A DNA stretch of 64,000 nucleotides from Pyrococcus horikoshii OT3. GTDB lineage: Archaea > Methanobacteriota_B > Thermococci > Thermococcales > Thermococcaceae. The position numbers and the translations under genes were made by a program. Within the stretch, counting starts at the first letter, position 1. The number at the start of each line of letters is the position of its first letter. Of this stretch, positions 53,319-63,391 are shown one piece after another. The stretch spans positions 124,001 through 188,000 of the forward strand of contig NC_000961.1 of assembly GCF_000011105.1 (NCBI RefSeq), read 5' to 3'. Below the pieces are notes generated by a model, which was not told the DNA's origin, did not search any database, and saw only the letters and a program-made list of their open reading frames with translations.

Positions 53319-54407
53319 TTAAAGCTTTGAGAATTCAAGGGCTTTCTCGGTTTTCTTATCAAAAAGAACGAGTAGTTCTTCTTTAACTTTGATCGTTACC
53401 TTCTCTCCAAAGCTGAAGTGTTCCCCCTCTGGTGCAAATACCTTAACGATCGAATCATTTACTGACACTGTAACGATCTGCTCCCTTCCTAGGGGCTCAA
53501 AGGAATAAACCTCTCCGACGATCCCTTCTCCCTCACCCTTCACTATCTCAGCATCGTGGGGTCTGAACCCTATTATGACTTCGGTGATTCCAGTTTCCTT
53601 GACTATCTCAACGTATTGCTTGGGTATTGGTAATTTGCTCTTTTCCGTTATTACCAATTTTCCATCTTCTACTTTGGCCTCCACAAAATTCATTGGTGGA
53701 TTTCCAAGGAAGCCCCCAACGAATTTATACTTTGGCTTATAGTAGACTTCATCGGGAGTTCCAACTTGGAGTATCTCACCTTCCCTTATCACGGCTATCC
53801 TATCGGCCATAGCTAAAGCTTCTGCTTGATCGTGGGTTACGTACACGGTAGTTATGCCGAGTTCTTTTTGAAGCCTCTTCAATTCTGCTCTAACTTCCAA
53901 TCTTAACAGGGCATCTAAGTTGCTGAGAGGCTCATCCAGCAGAAGAACCTCCGGTTCTTTAACTAATGCTCTTGCTATTGCAACTCTCTGCTGCTGACCT
54001 CCGCTGAGTTGCCATGGATATCTGTTGAGTAATTTATCTATGTGGAGCATCTTCGCAACTTCCCTAACTTTTTTGTCTATTTCCTCTCTTGGAGCTTTTC
54101 TAAGCTCTAGTGGAAAGGCTATGTTCTTGTAAACAGTCATGTGAGGATAAAGAGCCCAGTTCTGGAAAACAAGTCCAACGTTTCTATCCTTAGGTGGTAG
54201 TTCCGTTACATCCTTCTCGTCAAAGTATATCTTACCCGACGTTGGCTTGTAAATTCCAGCTATCGTGTATAATAGTGTTGATTTTCCGCTTCCAGATGGT
54301 CCCAATAAGGCCATGAACTCCCCATCTTTTATCTTTAGATTTATATTGTTCAGCGCTGTGAAATTTCCAAACTTCTTAACTATATTTTCGAGCTTGATCT
54401 CTACCAT
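53319..54407 (-). CDS. Carbohydrate ABC transporter ATP-binding protein (MalK type)
   Basis: A 362-aa ATPase: Walker A 'GPSGSGKST', Q-loop '[20 protein letters not shown]', signature '[15 protein letters not shown]', Walker B '[20 protein letters not shown]', and a C-terminal TOBE-type regulatory region ('VIIGFRPHDAEIVKGEG'). It is last in a four-gene operon with two permeases and a binding protein, an intact CUT1 sugar importer. Paralogous to the ATPase at 46.5 kb. Confidence 0.95.
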   Translation of the reverse strand: MVEIKLENIVKKFGNFTALNNINLKIKDGEFMALLGPSGSGKSTLLYTIAGIYKPTSGKIYFDEKDVTELPPKDRNVGLVFQNWALYPHMTVYKNIAFPLELRKAPREEIDKKVREVAKMLHIDKLLNRYPWQLSGGQQQRVAIARALVKEPEVLLLDEPLSNLDALLRLEVRAELKRLQKELGITTVYVTHDQAEALAMADRIAVIREGEILQVGTPDEVYYKPKYKFVGGFLGNPPMNFVEAKVEDGKLVITEKSKLPIPKQYVEIVKETGITEVIIGFRPHDAEIVKGEGEGIVGEVYSFEPLGREQIVTVSVNDSIVKVFAPEGEHFSFGEKVTIKVKEELLVLFDKKTEKALEFSKL

Positions 54408-54420
54408 CTTAATCCCCCTC

Positions 54421-55290
54421 TCACCCTTTTATACCTCCTGAGTACCCTCTAAGTAACAGTTGTTGGGCCGTTAAGAAGAATATTATAGTGGGTAGCAAGT
54501 ATAGAGTTCCAGCGGCCGCTATCATGGGCATATGGGTGTACTCTGCCTCTATGTTTGCCTCTATAAAGGTGGCCAAGGTTTGGTCAATGAGGAATGTCCT
54601 CACGTAGATTATATCCTGCCATCCAGCTAAAAAGGAAAATAGTGCTACTGCTAGGATCCCTGGCTTTATAAGGGGAAGCATTATTTTTCTCCACACTGTT
54701 ATTCTTGAGGCTCCATCTATAATTCCGGACCATTCAAACTCCCAGGGGATATTGTCAAAGAATCCCTTCATGAGCCAGACCGACATCGGAACCTCTAAGG
54801 CCGCCCTTGCAAATATAACATAGATAAAAGAGTATAATCTAACAAGAGACTGCTCTCCTGGGAACGAGATCCTGTAAAGTAGATAAACTCCCACTATTAG
54901 GGCAACTCCAGGAAATGCGTGGAGAAGCATTAATGATGTTATCATGAGCTTCCTTCCCTTGAAATCCATTCTTGAAAGGGCGTATCCGGACATCACACTT
55001 ATTATTGTAACAAGGCCTGAAACTCCAAGAGCAACTATTAGCGTGTTTAAGAATATTTTCCCCATGTTTACCCTAACTCCTCCCGTGATAGCTAACTTAC
55101 CTCGAAAAACATTGATCCAGTTTTCAAGGGTTACATGAAAGTCCTTAAAGTCAAAATTTGTGATCATAGTTGTGCTGAAGCTTGAAAGCATTAAGAGCGT
55201 GAATCCAATTAATAGGGGTAATGATGCAAGAAAGATCGCTAGGATTAAGACGACTTCTCCCTTCTTGGATCTCGTTTCAACATCCTTCAT
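54421..55290 (-). CDS. Carbohydrate ABC transporter permease (MalG type)
   Basis: A 289-aa protein with six predicted membrane helices. The EAA loop 'FEWSGIIDGASRITVWRKIM' followed by 'LPLIKPGILAVALFSFLAGW' is the CUT1 MalG-type ATPase contact. Its start overlaps the MalF-type gene's stop by one base, so translation is coupled. It ends with 'LRGYSGGIKG', typical of MalG-type permeases. Confidence 0.95.
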   Translation of the reverse strand: MKDVETRSKKGEVVLILAIFLASLPLLIGFTLLMLSSFSTTMITNFDFKDFHVTLENWINVFRGKLAITGGVRVNMGKIFLNTLIVALGVSGLVTIISVMSGYALSRMDFKGRKLMITSLMLLHAFPGVALIVGVYLLYRISFPGEQSLVRLYSFIYVIFARAALEVPMSVWLMKGFFDNIPWEFEWSGIIDGASRITVWRKIMLPLIKPGILAVALFSFLAGWQDIIYVRTFLIDQTLATFIEANIEAEYTHMPMIAAAGTLYLLPTIIFFLTAQQLLLRGYSGGIKG

Positions 55291-56228
55291 TAAAGATCAC
55301 CCCTTGGCTTCTTGATCATCTCCTCAAATTTCAGAACTTTCAGAGTTATCATTCCACCGACTATTCCAAGTATTGAGAGTATTACCGCAGCTGCAGCTGC
55401 TAACCCTTGATCTTGTTCCCCTCTTCCAAATGCAGTATTAAAGACGTAAAGCGCTAGTGTCGTTCCATAATCTCTGTTTACTAAATCCCACTCCACAAGG
55501 AGGAAGAGGTGCGGATAGGTTGTTAACAAGCTTAGGAATTGCCATGTCAAAACATATAGGAAGTGCCACTTCATCAGAGGTAATAGGATCCTCTTTGATA
55601 TCTGCCAAGCAGATGCTCCATCGACTCTTGCCGCTATGACTAACTCTTTTGGTATTTGATTTAGGGCGGAAGTAAACACTATCATGCCAAAGCTTACACC
55701 TACTAGACCGTTAACGAAGATTATAATGGACCATGCTCCCCATGGTACAATTTGACCCCAGGGAATAGGTTCATTTATAAAGCCGAGCTTCATAAGTATA
55801 GCGTTCAACGTGCCTATTTCGCTTCCGTGGAAGAAGTAGTACCAGACGAGGCTATAAACCGCTATCGGAGACATTCTAGGGAGAAGCCATAACAGTCTAA
55901 ATATAGTACTTGGTTTCTCGCTCATAAAGAAGGAACCTAAAGCGAGGCCTAACCCTCCCAATACGTTGATTATTAAGGTGATCATAACGAAAACTATTGT
56001 AGTAAGAACAACTGCTTTAAAGCTTGGATCGTATTTAAACATGTGGAATAACCTTTCATAATTGTAAGCCCCAACAAAATCTCCTAGATATCTCTCAACG
56101 TTCCAATTTCTCATTCCAGTAAAGCTAATGTATACCGTTAATACAAGGGGGATTAAGTAAAATAGGGCAACCATTAATAACATGGGAGAAAGGAAAAAGG
56201 AAAGGGCCCTGACCTTGTCGTTACTCAT
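55290..56228 (-). CDS. Carbohydrate ABC transporter permease (MalF type)
   Basis: A 312-aa permease with six to seven membrane helices. The EAA loop is 'IAARVDGASAWQISKRILLP'. It sits between the binding protein and the MalG-type permease with 4- and 1-base junctions, so the whole operon is tightly packed. Confidence 0.95.
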   Translation of the reverse strand: MSNDKVRALSFFLSPMLLMVALFYLIPLVLTVYISFTGMRNWNVERYLGDFVGAYNYERLFHMFKYDPSFKAVVLTTIVFVMITLIINVLGGLGLALGSFFMSEKPSTIFRLLWLLPRMSPIAVYSLVWYYFFHGSEIGTLNAILMKLGFINEPIPWGQIVPWGAWSIIIFVNGLVGVSFGMIVFTSALNQIPKELVIAARVDGASAWQISKRILLPLMKWHFLYVLTWQFLSLLTTYPHLFLLVEWDLVNRDYGTTLALYVFNTAFGRGEQDQGLAAAAAVILSILGIVGGMITLKVLKFEEMIKKPRGDL

Positions 56229-56232
56229 TTAA

Positions 56233-57867
56233 TCACCCCTGGGGGAACTTCCAGTCCTTTGGAATTTCTCCCACTATTTCTACGTTCTTTGAGAGCTCTA
56301 CGTCAGCATTTATCTTGTCCTCTATGAACTTTACTGCTTCTTCTGGTGTCATCTCCCCTCTTAGAACTTTATCTACCGCTTCCTTGAATATGTCTGCTAG
56401 AGCTGGATACTTCGGATGGGCCGGGGCTAGGTGGGTGTACTCTAGCATGTAGCTAACGTCGGCTAAGAACTTGGCATTTATTGGGTTCACGGTCTTCTCC
56501 ACTATCCCCTTGATGTTCTCTTTAACCTCTGGGGCTAAGTCCAGATCTAAGTTCTTGAGCTTGTTAAGCCATGCATCGTCCTTTATTAACTTAGCAGCTT
56601 CCTTTCTAACTGGTAAGTGAGCTGAGATAACACTGTGGATTGCATTTATCTCTGGGTCACTAGCCTTAACTATCATGAGGAATGCTAATGCATGATAAAC
56701 ATCCTTGAGCTCCTCGTACTTTGGATTAAGTTGTCCCGCTTTTGAGTTTATCATCCAGATGAAGGGTTGGCTTAGCGTTACCGGCTTGTCTCCCTTTTCA
56801 CCTGCTGGGAATAGAGTGTATGCGAACCACTCTTTAACTTCCTCGGGTTTTAAGGGCCTTGGTGTTCCCTCCTTAGAGTAGTAGTCTTTCGTTTGCCACT
56901 CTGTCCAGTACCATGTTCCTCCGATGTCAAAGAGCGTTCTTCCTTCAACGATCGTTGGATGGATCTGCTTTGCCCAATCCCAGCTCATGATATCCTTTGG
57001 TAGCAATCCATCCTGAGCAAACTTCCATTCTACGTAGAGCCATTTGTATACTGCGGGAACGTCTAGAACTAACTTGCCATTCTTTTCATCGTAAAGCTTC
57101 CCTCCGAACGCGAATATGAACTGGATCAAGTCTGGATGGGCTGAACCCTTTCTGTGTATCAATCCCCATTCGGCACAGCCCTTTTCCTTAGCCTTCTTTG
57201 CCCAGTAGTAAACATCACTCCAAGTAAATTCTCCATTCTTAACTTTCTCTGGTAGACTTGAAACATCTAAGCCAGCGCACTTGGCGACATCCCTTCTTAT
57301 ATACAAGGGTCTTGCCTCGGTGTCTTGTGGTAGTCCATAAAGCTTTCCATTATACTTAGCGGCCTCAAGTAGTGAAGGATAGAAGTCATTTATCAGAGAT
57401 TGATACGCTTTTGCATAATCCGTTATGTCAAGAATGTATCCTTCATCCGCTAAGTTTGGAAGGAACGCATAACTGTTGACGAAGAAATCACCAGCTTGGC
57501 CGAGGGGTTGCTTGCTTAGGAACTCTTGATATTGATCCTTGAAGCTCTGGTCGTATTTTACTGTGACGGTTATCTTGACGTTAATTCCATTCTCCTTCCA
57601 TATCCTATTTATTTTATAGGCCGCGTCTACAATTCCGTAAACTCTCATTACACTGTTTGGATCCCCGGATCCCCATGCTGCGAACTTCACTTCACTTATT
57701 CCATTCTTTTCAAGTATCTTTCCGATCTCTATGACATCTTTATTGAAATCTCCTGTTAATTTAACTTCTGATGGTGCCTGGGTTTTCGTTGAGGTTCCAC
57801 CAATGCAACCGCTGGCGAACACTGCGAAAAGCATTAAAGCCACTAGTATTACTCCTTTGCCCCTCAT
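56233..57867 (-). CDS. Sugar-binding lipoprotein of the CUT1 ABC transporter
   Basis: A 544-aa extracellular solute-binding protein. The signal peptide with lipobox 'FAVFASGCIGG' (C21) anchors it to the membrane, followed by a Thr/Ser-containing linker. The mature part has typical family 1 phrases: 'VKFAAWGSGDPNSVMRVYGI', 'YGLPQDTEARPLYIRRDVAK' and 'PFIWMINSKAG'. It is larger than maltose-binding proteins (about 400-450 aa), hinting at a bigger oligosaccharide ligand, but the sugar is not identified. First gene of the operon, with 'tttaaaaag' about 70 bp upstream as a likely TATA box. Confidence 0.93.
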   Translation of the reverse strand: MRGKGVILVALMLFAVFASGCIGGTSTKTQAPSEVKLTGDFNKDVIEIGKILEKNGISEVKFAAWGSGDPNSVMRVYGIVDAAYKINRIWKENGINVKITVTVKYDQSFKDQYQEFLSKQPLGQAGDFFVNSYAFLPNLADEGYILDITDYAKAYQSLINDFYPSLLEAAKYNGKLYGLPQDTEARPLYIRRDVAKCAGLDVSSLPEKVKNGEFTWSDVYYWAKKAKEKGCAEWGLIHRKGSAHPDLIQFIFAFGGKLYDEKNGKLVLDVPAVYKWLYVEWKFAQDGLLPKDIMSWDWAKQIHPTIVEGRTLFDIGGTWYWTEWQTKDYYSKEGTPRPLKPEEVKEWFAYTLFPAGEKGDKPVTLSQPFIWMINSKAGQLNPKYEELKDVYHALAFLMIVKASDPEINAIHSVISAHLPVRKEAAKLIKDDAWLNKLKNLDLDLAPEVKENIKGIVEKTVNPINAKFLADVSYMLEYTHLAPAHPKYPALADIFKEAVDKVLRGEMTPEEAVKFIEDKINADVELSKNVEIVGEIPKDWKFPQG

Positions 57868-57999
57868 CTTTCACCCCCCTTAGAGGACGAATTAAGAAAG
57901 TACACTAAAATTGAAAAGTCCAATGTAAGTTATTCGGGGTATTTAAAAAGTGTTTCGGTTAGATATTAATTTCTCTCAGAATAGGTAAAATAATGAAAA

Positions 58000-59286
58000 C
58001 TAAGCCTTGAGCTCCTCTTTTATAGTTTCTGCAAGTCTCTTTATTCCCTCCATTATTTTGTCTTCATCCACGTACGTAAAGTTGAGTCTCATTGTGTTCT
58101 TAACATCCCTATGCGCATAAAATGCTTCCCCAGGGACGTAGGCTACTCCCTTCTTTATAGCCCTTTCAAGCATTTTCTTTGAGTCTATTCCATCTGGAAG
58201 CGTTACCCAGATGAACATTCCTCCTTCAGGCTTTGTCCACTTAACGCCTTCAGGCATGAACTCCTCTAAGGCCTCGAGCATTGCATCCCTTCTTGGCTTG
58301 TAGAATTTCCTTATCTCTGGGATATGCTTTTCGAGGTATCCACCATCAACATACCTCCAGGCAACTACTTGACCGAAGACATTTGTGCATAAATCGGTGC
58401 TTTGCTTTGCAATTTCCATCTTCCTTATAATTCCAGGATCTCCAACCATCCATCCAATTCTAAACCCTGGAGCTAATATTTTTGAGAACGTTCCTAGATA
58501 AATTACTCTACCCTCGTTATCCAAGGCCTTTATCTTCTTTTCTGGATTTCCTGAGTATCTTAGCTCTCCGTAAGGATCATCTTCAACGACTATGAAATCA
58601 TACTCACTCGCGAGCTCCAGGAGATATTTCCTCCTATCTTCGTTCATTGTAACTCCGGCTGGATTCTGAAACGTTGGAACTGTGTATACTACTTTCACTT
58701 TCTTTCCTTGGGATTTAAGTTCCTTGAGCTTTTCTTCAAGTATCTCAACCTTCATACCCTCATCATCTAGGGGAATTTGGATGTATTGGGGCTCATAGAA
58801 GTTAAAAGCTTGGAGTGCCGCTAAATACGTTGGGGCTTCTACAACAACTATGTCCCCTGGGTTCAAAAACACCCTACCAATCAAGTCTAACGCTTGCTGA
58901 GAACCACTTGTTATCATTATATCATTATCCTGGGATATTCCATACCTCTTTCCTAGCCATTTCATTAGAGTTTCCCTTAGAGGCGTGAATCCTTTTGTAG
59001 TTCCATATTGTAAAGCTTTGTCAGCGTATTTCTCCATGATCTCCACTAGGATATCTCTAATAATCTCCTTTGGGAATGTTTTGGGGTTAGGCAGCCCTCC
59101 TGCTAGGCTTATTATATCACTAGTTTCTACAAGTTTTAATAGCTCTCTAACCTCTGAAGCCCTCATTTCTAGAGCTTTTTTCGAGAAGAACCTTTCAACA
59201 TCCCCAAGCATGCTTTTAATGTTCTCTTCCATCCCAATTCCCTCCTGAGAGTGAACATATATGTTCAGCTGAACATCTTCATGCAC
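58000..59286 (-). CDS. PLP aminotransferase of the MocR/KAT-II/LysN type
   Basis: A 428-aa class I/II aminotransferase. 'DIISLAGGLPNPKTFP' is the N-terminal active-site lid; 'TSGSQQALDLIGRVFLNPGD', 'PTFQNPAGVTM' (Asn and Pro near PLP), 'VVEDDPYGELRY' (Asp/Tyr) and the PLP-lysine motif 'TFSKILAPGFRIGW' are all present. This clade includes 2-aminoadipate, aromatic and kynurenine aminotransferases. From memory a P. horikoshii member was crystallised as a kynurenine-aminotransferase-II homologue. The first ~18 residues may be extra, as an in-frame ATG occurs there. Direct repeats flank its TATA box. Confidence 0.92.
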   Translation of the reverse strand: MHEDVQLNIYVHSQEGIGMEENIKSMLGDVERFFSKKALEMRASEVRELLKLVETSDIISLAGGLPNPKTFPKEIIRDILVEIMEKYADKALQYGTTKGFTPLRETLMKWLGKRYGISQDNDIMITSGSQQALDLIGRVFLNPGDIVVVEAPTYLAALQAFNFYEPQYIQIPLDDEGMKVEILEEKLKELKSQGKKVKVVYTVPTFQNPAGVTMNEDRRKYLLELASEYDFIVVEDDPYGELRYSGNPEKKIKALDNEGRVIYLGTFSKILAPGFRIGWMVGDPGIIRKMEIAKQSTDLCTNVFGQVVAWRYVDGGYLEKHIPEIRKFYKPRRDAMLEALEEFMPEGVKWTKPEGGMFIWVTLPDGIDSKKMLERAIKKGVAYVPGEAFYAHRDVKNTMRLNFTYVDEDKIMEGIKRLAETIKEELKA

Positions 59287-59290
59287 TGGT

Positions 59291-59320
59291 ATGTTTCGTC
59301 AATTAAATATAAATGTTTCG
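59291..59320. promoter_or_regulatory. ATGTTTCG direct repeats flanking the aminotransferase TATA box
   Basis: ATGTTTCG occurs at 59291-59298 and again at 59313-59320, 22 bp apart (two helical turns), with the minus-strand TATA-like element between them and the aminotransferase start 5 bp beyond. This geometry fits a regulator gripping the promoter on one face. A related GTTTCG occurs upstream of the sugar-binding protein gene near 57952. Confidence 0.35.
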
Positions 59321-59397
59321 GCATTTCCTGATTTTCATGTTTACTTTTGTAAAGTTGTAGGTTACAAATGATGCCTCAAATGTAAAATATCTAGAAA

Positions 59398-59462
59398 AGA
59401 TGCGGGGGTAATAACCCGCCCAAGTTCATTGACTCCGCCTTCGGCGGTGCTCCCCGGGCTTC
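59398..59462 (-). ncRNA. Putative GC-rich structured ncRNA
   Basis: A GC-rich island of about 65 bp in AT-rich intergenic DNA. On the minus strand the RNA would begin GAAGCCCGGGGAGCACCGCC. It can form an outer stem (GCCC with GGGC), an inner 5-bp hairpin (CCGCC-GAA-GGCGG) and a 3' hairpin (GCGGG...CCCGC) followed by a T-rich stretch. A TATA box (TTTATATTT on the minus strand, 59484-59492) lies about 25 bp before the proposed start and directly after the upstream gene's stop. GC-rich islands of this kind in Pyrococcus have proved to be ncRNAs, including H/ACA guides. Strand and class are not certain. Confidence 0.5.
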
Positions 59463-59492
59463 ATAAATTATTTCAAGAAAGGAAATATAAAT

Positions 59493-60846
<1,354 letters not shown>

Positions 60847-60850
<4 letters not shown>

Positions 60851-61059
60851 TTCCTCTCTGGGGCTTGGACTAAAATTATATCTCCAACTGCTGTAACTTT
60901 TTCGTAAGGAACTCCAACCCTTTCTCCTGGTAGTGCAAGTATTAGAACCTTTCCTTCGCCCTCCTTGATGTCAATTACAATTTCATCAACTTTTCCAATG
61001 TACTTGCCCCTGGTGTTATATATCAGCTTCCCGTACATCTTTGATAATTCCATAACCAT
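60847..61059 (-). CDS. Small PRC-barrel domain protein
   Basis: A 70-aa beta-rich protein: 'YGKLIYNTRGKYIGKVDEIV' and 'IPYEKVTAVGDIILV'-like ending ('VPYEKVTAVGDIILV') match the PRC-barrel fold seen in RNA-processing and photosynthetic proteins. In archaea, lone PRC-barrel proteins are common and mostly uncharacterised. It is the first gene of the operon with UPF0146 and R15P isomerase; a second ATG lies at 61053. Confidence 0.8.
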
Positions 61060-61162
61060 TTAGTTCACCATTCCCTAACTATGAACTAGTAAATTTAAAA
61101 GTATTAGTAGCAAATTTTTATAAGCAAGGCTCCTTAAATAGCCCCTTTGTAGTGGTGAGATT

Positions 61163-62497
61163 ATGGTAGTGTTTAGGATCCCAAGGGGTAGCGCGAAGGT
61201 CAAGGTTGAGAGGGCCGATCCTAAGGTGTATTTTCAAATATATAATTTATTATCATTTAGGAGGGATTTTGGAAGGTGGGATAAGGCCGAGAGCCTCTAC
61301 GATCCATATACGAACACCTTTCCTATTGGATTGTTACCCAGGGTAAAAAAGTACCTTAATTCAAAAGGGTACAAGGTTAGGGTTAAAGATGAGAGGGTAA
61401 TTGAGGGGGAACCTCTAAATTCTCAGTGGAATGAGGAGTATAAGCTGAGGAAGTACCAGAAAAAAGCCGTTAAATTGGCAATAAAAGAGAAAATGGGTGT
61501 TCTTGCCCTACCAGTAGGTAGCGGGAAAACTGTGGTAGGGCTTAGAATTATTCATGAGATCAATAAGAGTGCCCTTGTAATTGTACACACGAAGGAATTG
61601 CTGTATCAGTGGGCTAATAAGGTTCGAGAAATCTTAGGAGTAGAACCTGGGATTATAGGGGATAACAAGTGGAGCGAAGGTCCCATAACCGTTGCAATGA
61701 TTCAAACTTTACTTTCCCGAGGAACAGATAAGCTCCAGAACAAGTATGCAATCGTGATGTTTGACGAGTGTCATAGAACTTCAGCGGCTGAAAAGTTTTA
61801 CAAGGTTGGTATTAGTTTACCTCAAGTTTACAGGTTCGGACTATCGGCTACTCCCTGGAGGAGATTAAGGGGAGAGGAGATGAAAATCGAGGGTGTCGTT
61901 GGCCCAATAATTTATGAAGTCAAAGCAGAGGATTTAATTAAGGAAGGTTTCTTAGCTAAACCAAAATTTGAAGTTATAGAATACGATTCTAAGATGCCGG
62001 CACTTGCCGATAAGTATAAGGAGCTTTATGAAGAAGCAGTTATGGAAAATGAAGAAAGGAATAGGGCTATAGTTGAAAAGGCTATAGAATTAGCTAAGCA
62101 GGGTCATAGGGTACTAATCGACGTTAAGAGGATAGATCATGGGGAGATACTCGTGAAGATGCTTAGAGATAGGGGAATTAATGCTGAATTTTTGAGCTCT
62201 CAGAGTCCTAATAGATGGGAAATACTTGAAAAGTACAAGAAGGGGGAGATACCAGTTTTAGTTTCAACGCTTTTGAAGGAAGGTGTAGACATTCCAGAGA
62301 TATCTGCAATAATTTTAGCGGGAGGAGGAAAAAGTGATGTAATGACAATTCAGACAATAGGTAGGGCCTTAAGGCCAAAGCCTGGAGGAGAGGCCGTAAT
62401 AGTCGATGTTAGGGATACAGATCCTTTACTCTTTACGCATTTCATAGAAAGACAGAAAGCGCTCAAGCAATATTACGGGAAATACTATAACATTTGA
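61163..62497 (+). CDS. XPB/Rad25-like superfamily 2 DNA helicase
   Basis: A 444-aa helicase. An N-terminal damage-recognition-like domain (about residues 1-80) is followed by '[14 protein letters not shown]' (Q-motif region), Walker A '[12 protein letters not shown]', DEAD-type box '[16 protein letters not shown]', '[14 protein letters not shown]' with an R-E-D-like 'RGEE', '[16 protein letters not shown]' and motif VI '[13 protein letters not shown]'. This is the archaeal XPB layout; partners such as Bax1 are not adjacent. A role in repair or transcription opening is assumed from the family. Confidence 0.92.
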
Positions 62498-63318
62498 ACT
62501 ATATACCTTGGCATTTGAAATAGGGTTTCATGCTTGTCTGGATCGTAGTATTCGAGTCCTAACTTCTTACCCTTCTCTGCATCAACTTTCATAAAGTCAA
62601 TACTTCCCTTGACCCCTACCAAAAATGCCCAGGGTGAAGCATAGCCTATTACTGGGAATGAGTAGTAGTAGACTTTATCAAATACCTTCCTCATTTTTCT
62701 GTACGCCGTTAAAAATTCATCTGTGAATAAGTATACACTCCCCGCTTGGGTTACGTAAATTCCTGGATCGTTAAGGGCCCTGTATGCGTTTTTGTAGAAC
62801 TCTTCGCTGAAGAGCATTTCTGCAGGCCCAACTGGATCTGTGGAATCAACTATTATCACGTCGAATCCAGAGTTTTCCTCTATGAACTTAACACCATCCC
62901 CAATTATTAATTTACCTTTCTCATGCTTATCTGAGAGCATCTTTTCTAGGATCCCTCCATCGATCCCTATGTACTTTGCGGAGATCTCAATGACTTTCTT
63001 GTCAATTTCTACCATTATGACTTCTTCTACCTCTTCATGCTTCAGAACCTCTCGTATTGCCCCTCCATCTCCCCCACCAATAATTAAAACTCTCCTTGGG
63101 TTTGGATGAGCTAACATTGCGGGATGCACTAAAGGTTCATGATAGCTTTTTTCTCCCTCAGTAACTAACTGAACGGTTCCATCGATGGCGAGTAGCTTTC
63201 CAAAGCCTTCGGTCTCGTAAACTTCAATTTTTTGATATTCAGATTGCTCTTCCAAGATCTTTCTTTTAACCTTAAACGCAACACCATATCCCCTAGGATA
63301 CCACTCGATAAACTCCAT
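62485..63318 (-). CDS. speE: Spermidine synthase family aminopropyltransferase
   Basis: A 277-aa enzyme. N-terminal beta-hairpin domain with '[20 protein letters not shown]' and '[20 protein letters not shown]', then the SAM-type fold with '[20 protein letters not shown]', '[13 protein letters not shown]' and '[20 protein letters not shown]'. All key phrases of spermidine synthase are present. In Thermococcales the enzyme prefers agmatine or longer amines as acceptor, giving branched and long polyamines. ATG 63318 after ggtgagag is chosen over GTG 63327. Confidence 0.95.
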
Positions 63319-63391
63319 ATCTCTCACCTAATTCAATACCATAATTAAAAGTTTTATAAGAATGCCGTAATATAAAAGTGGAGGGGCACCG

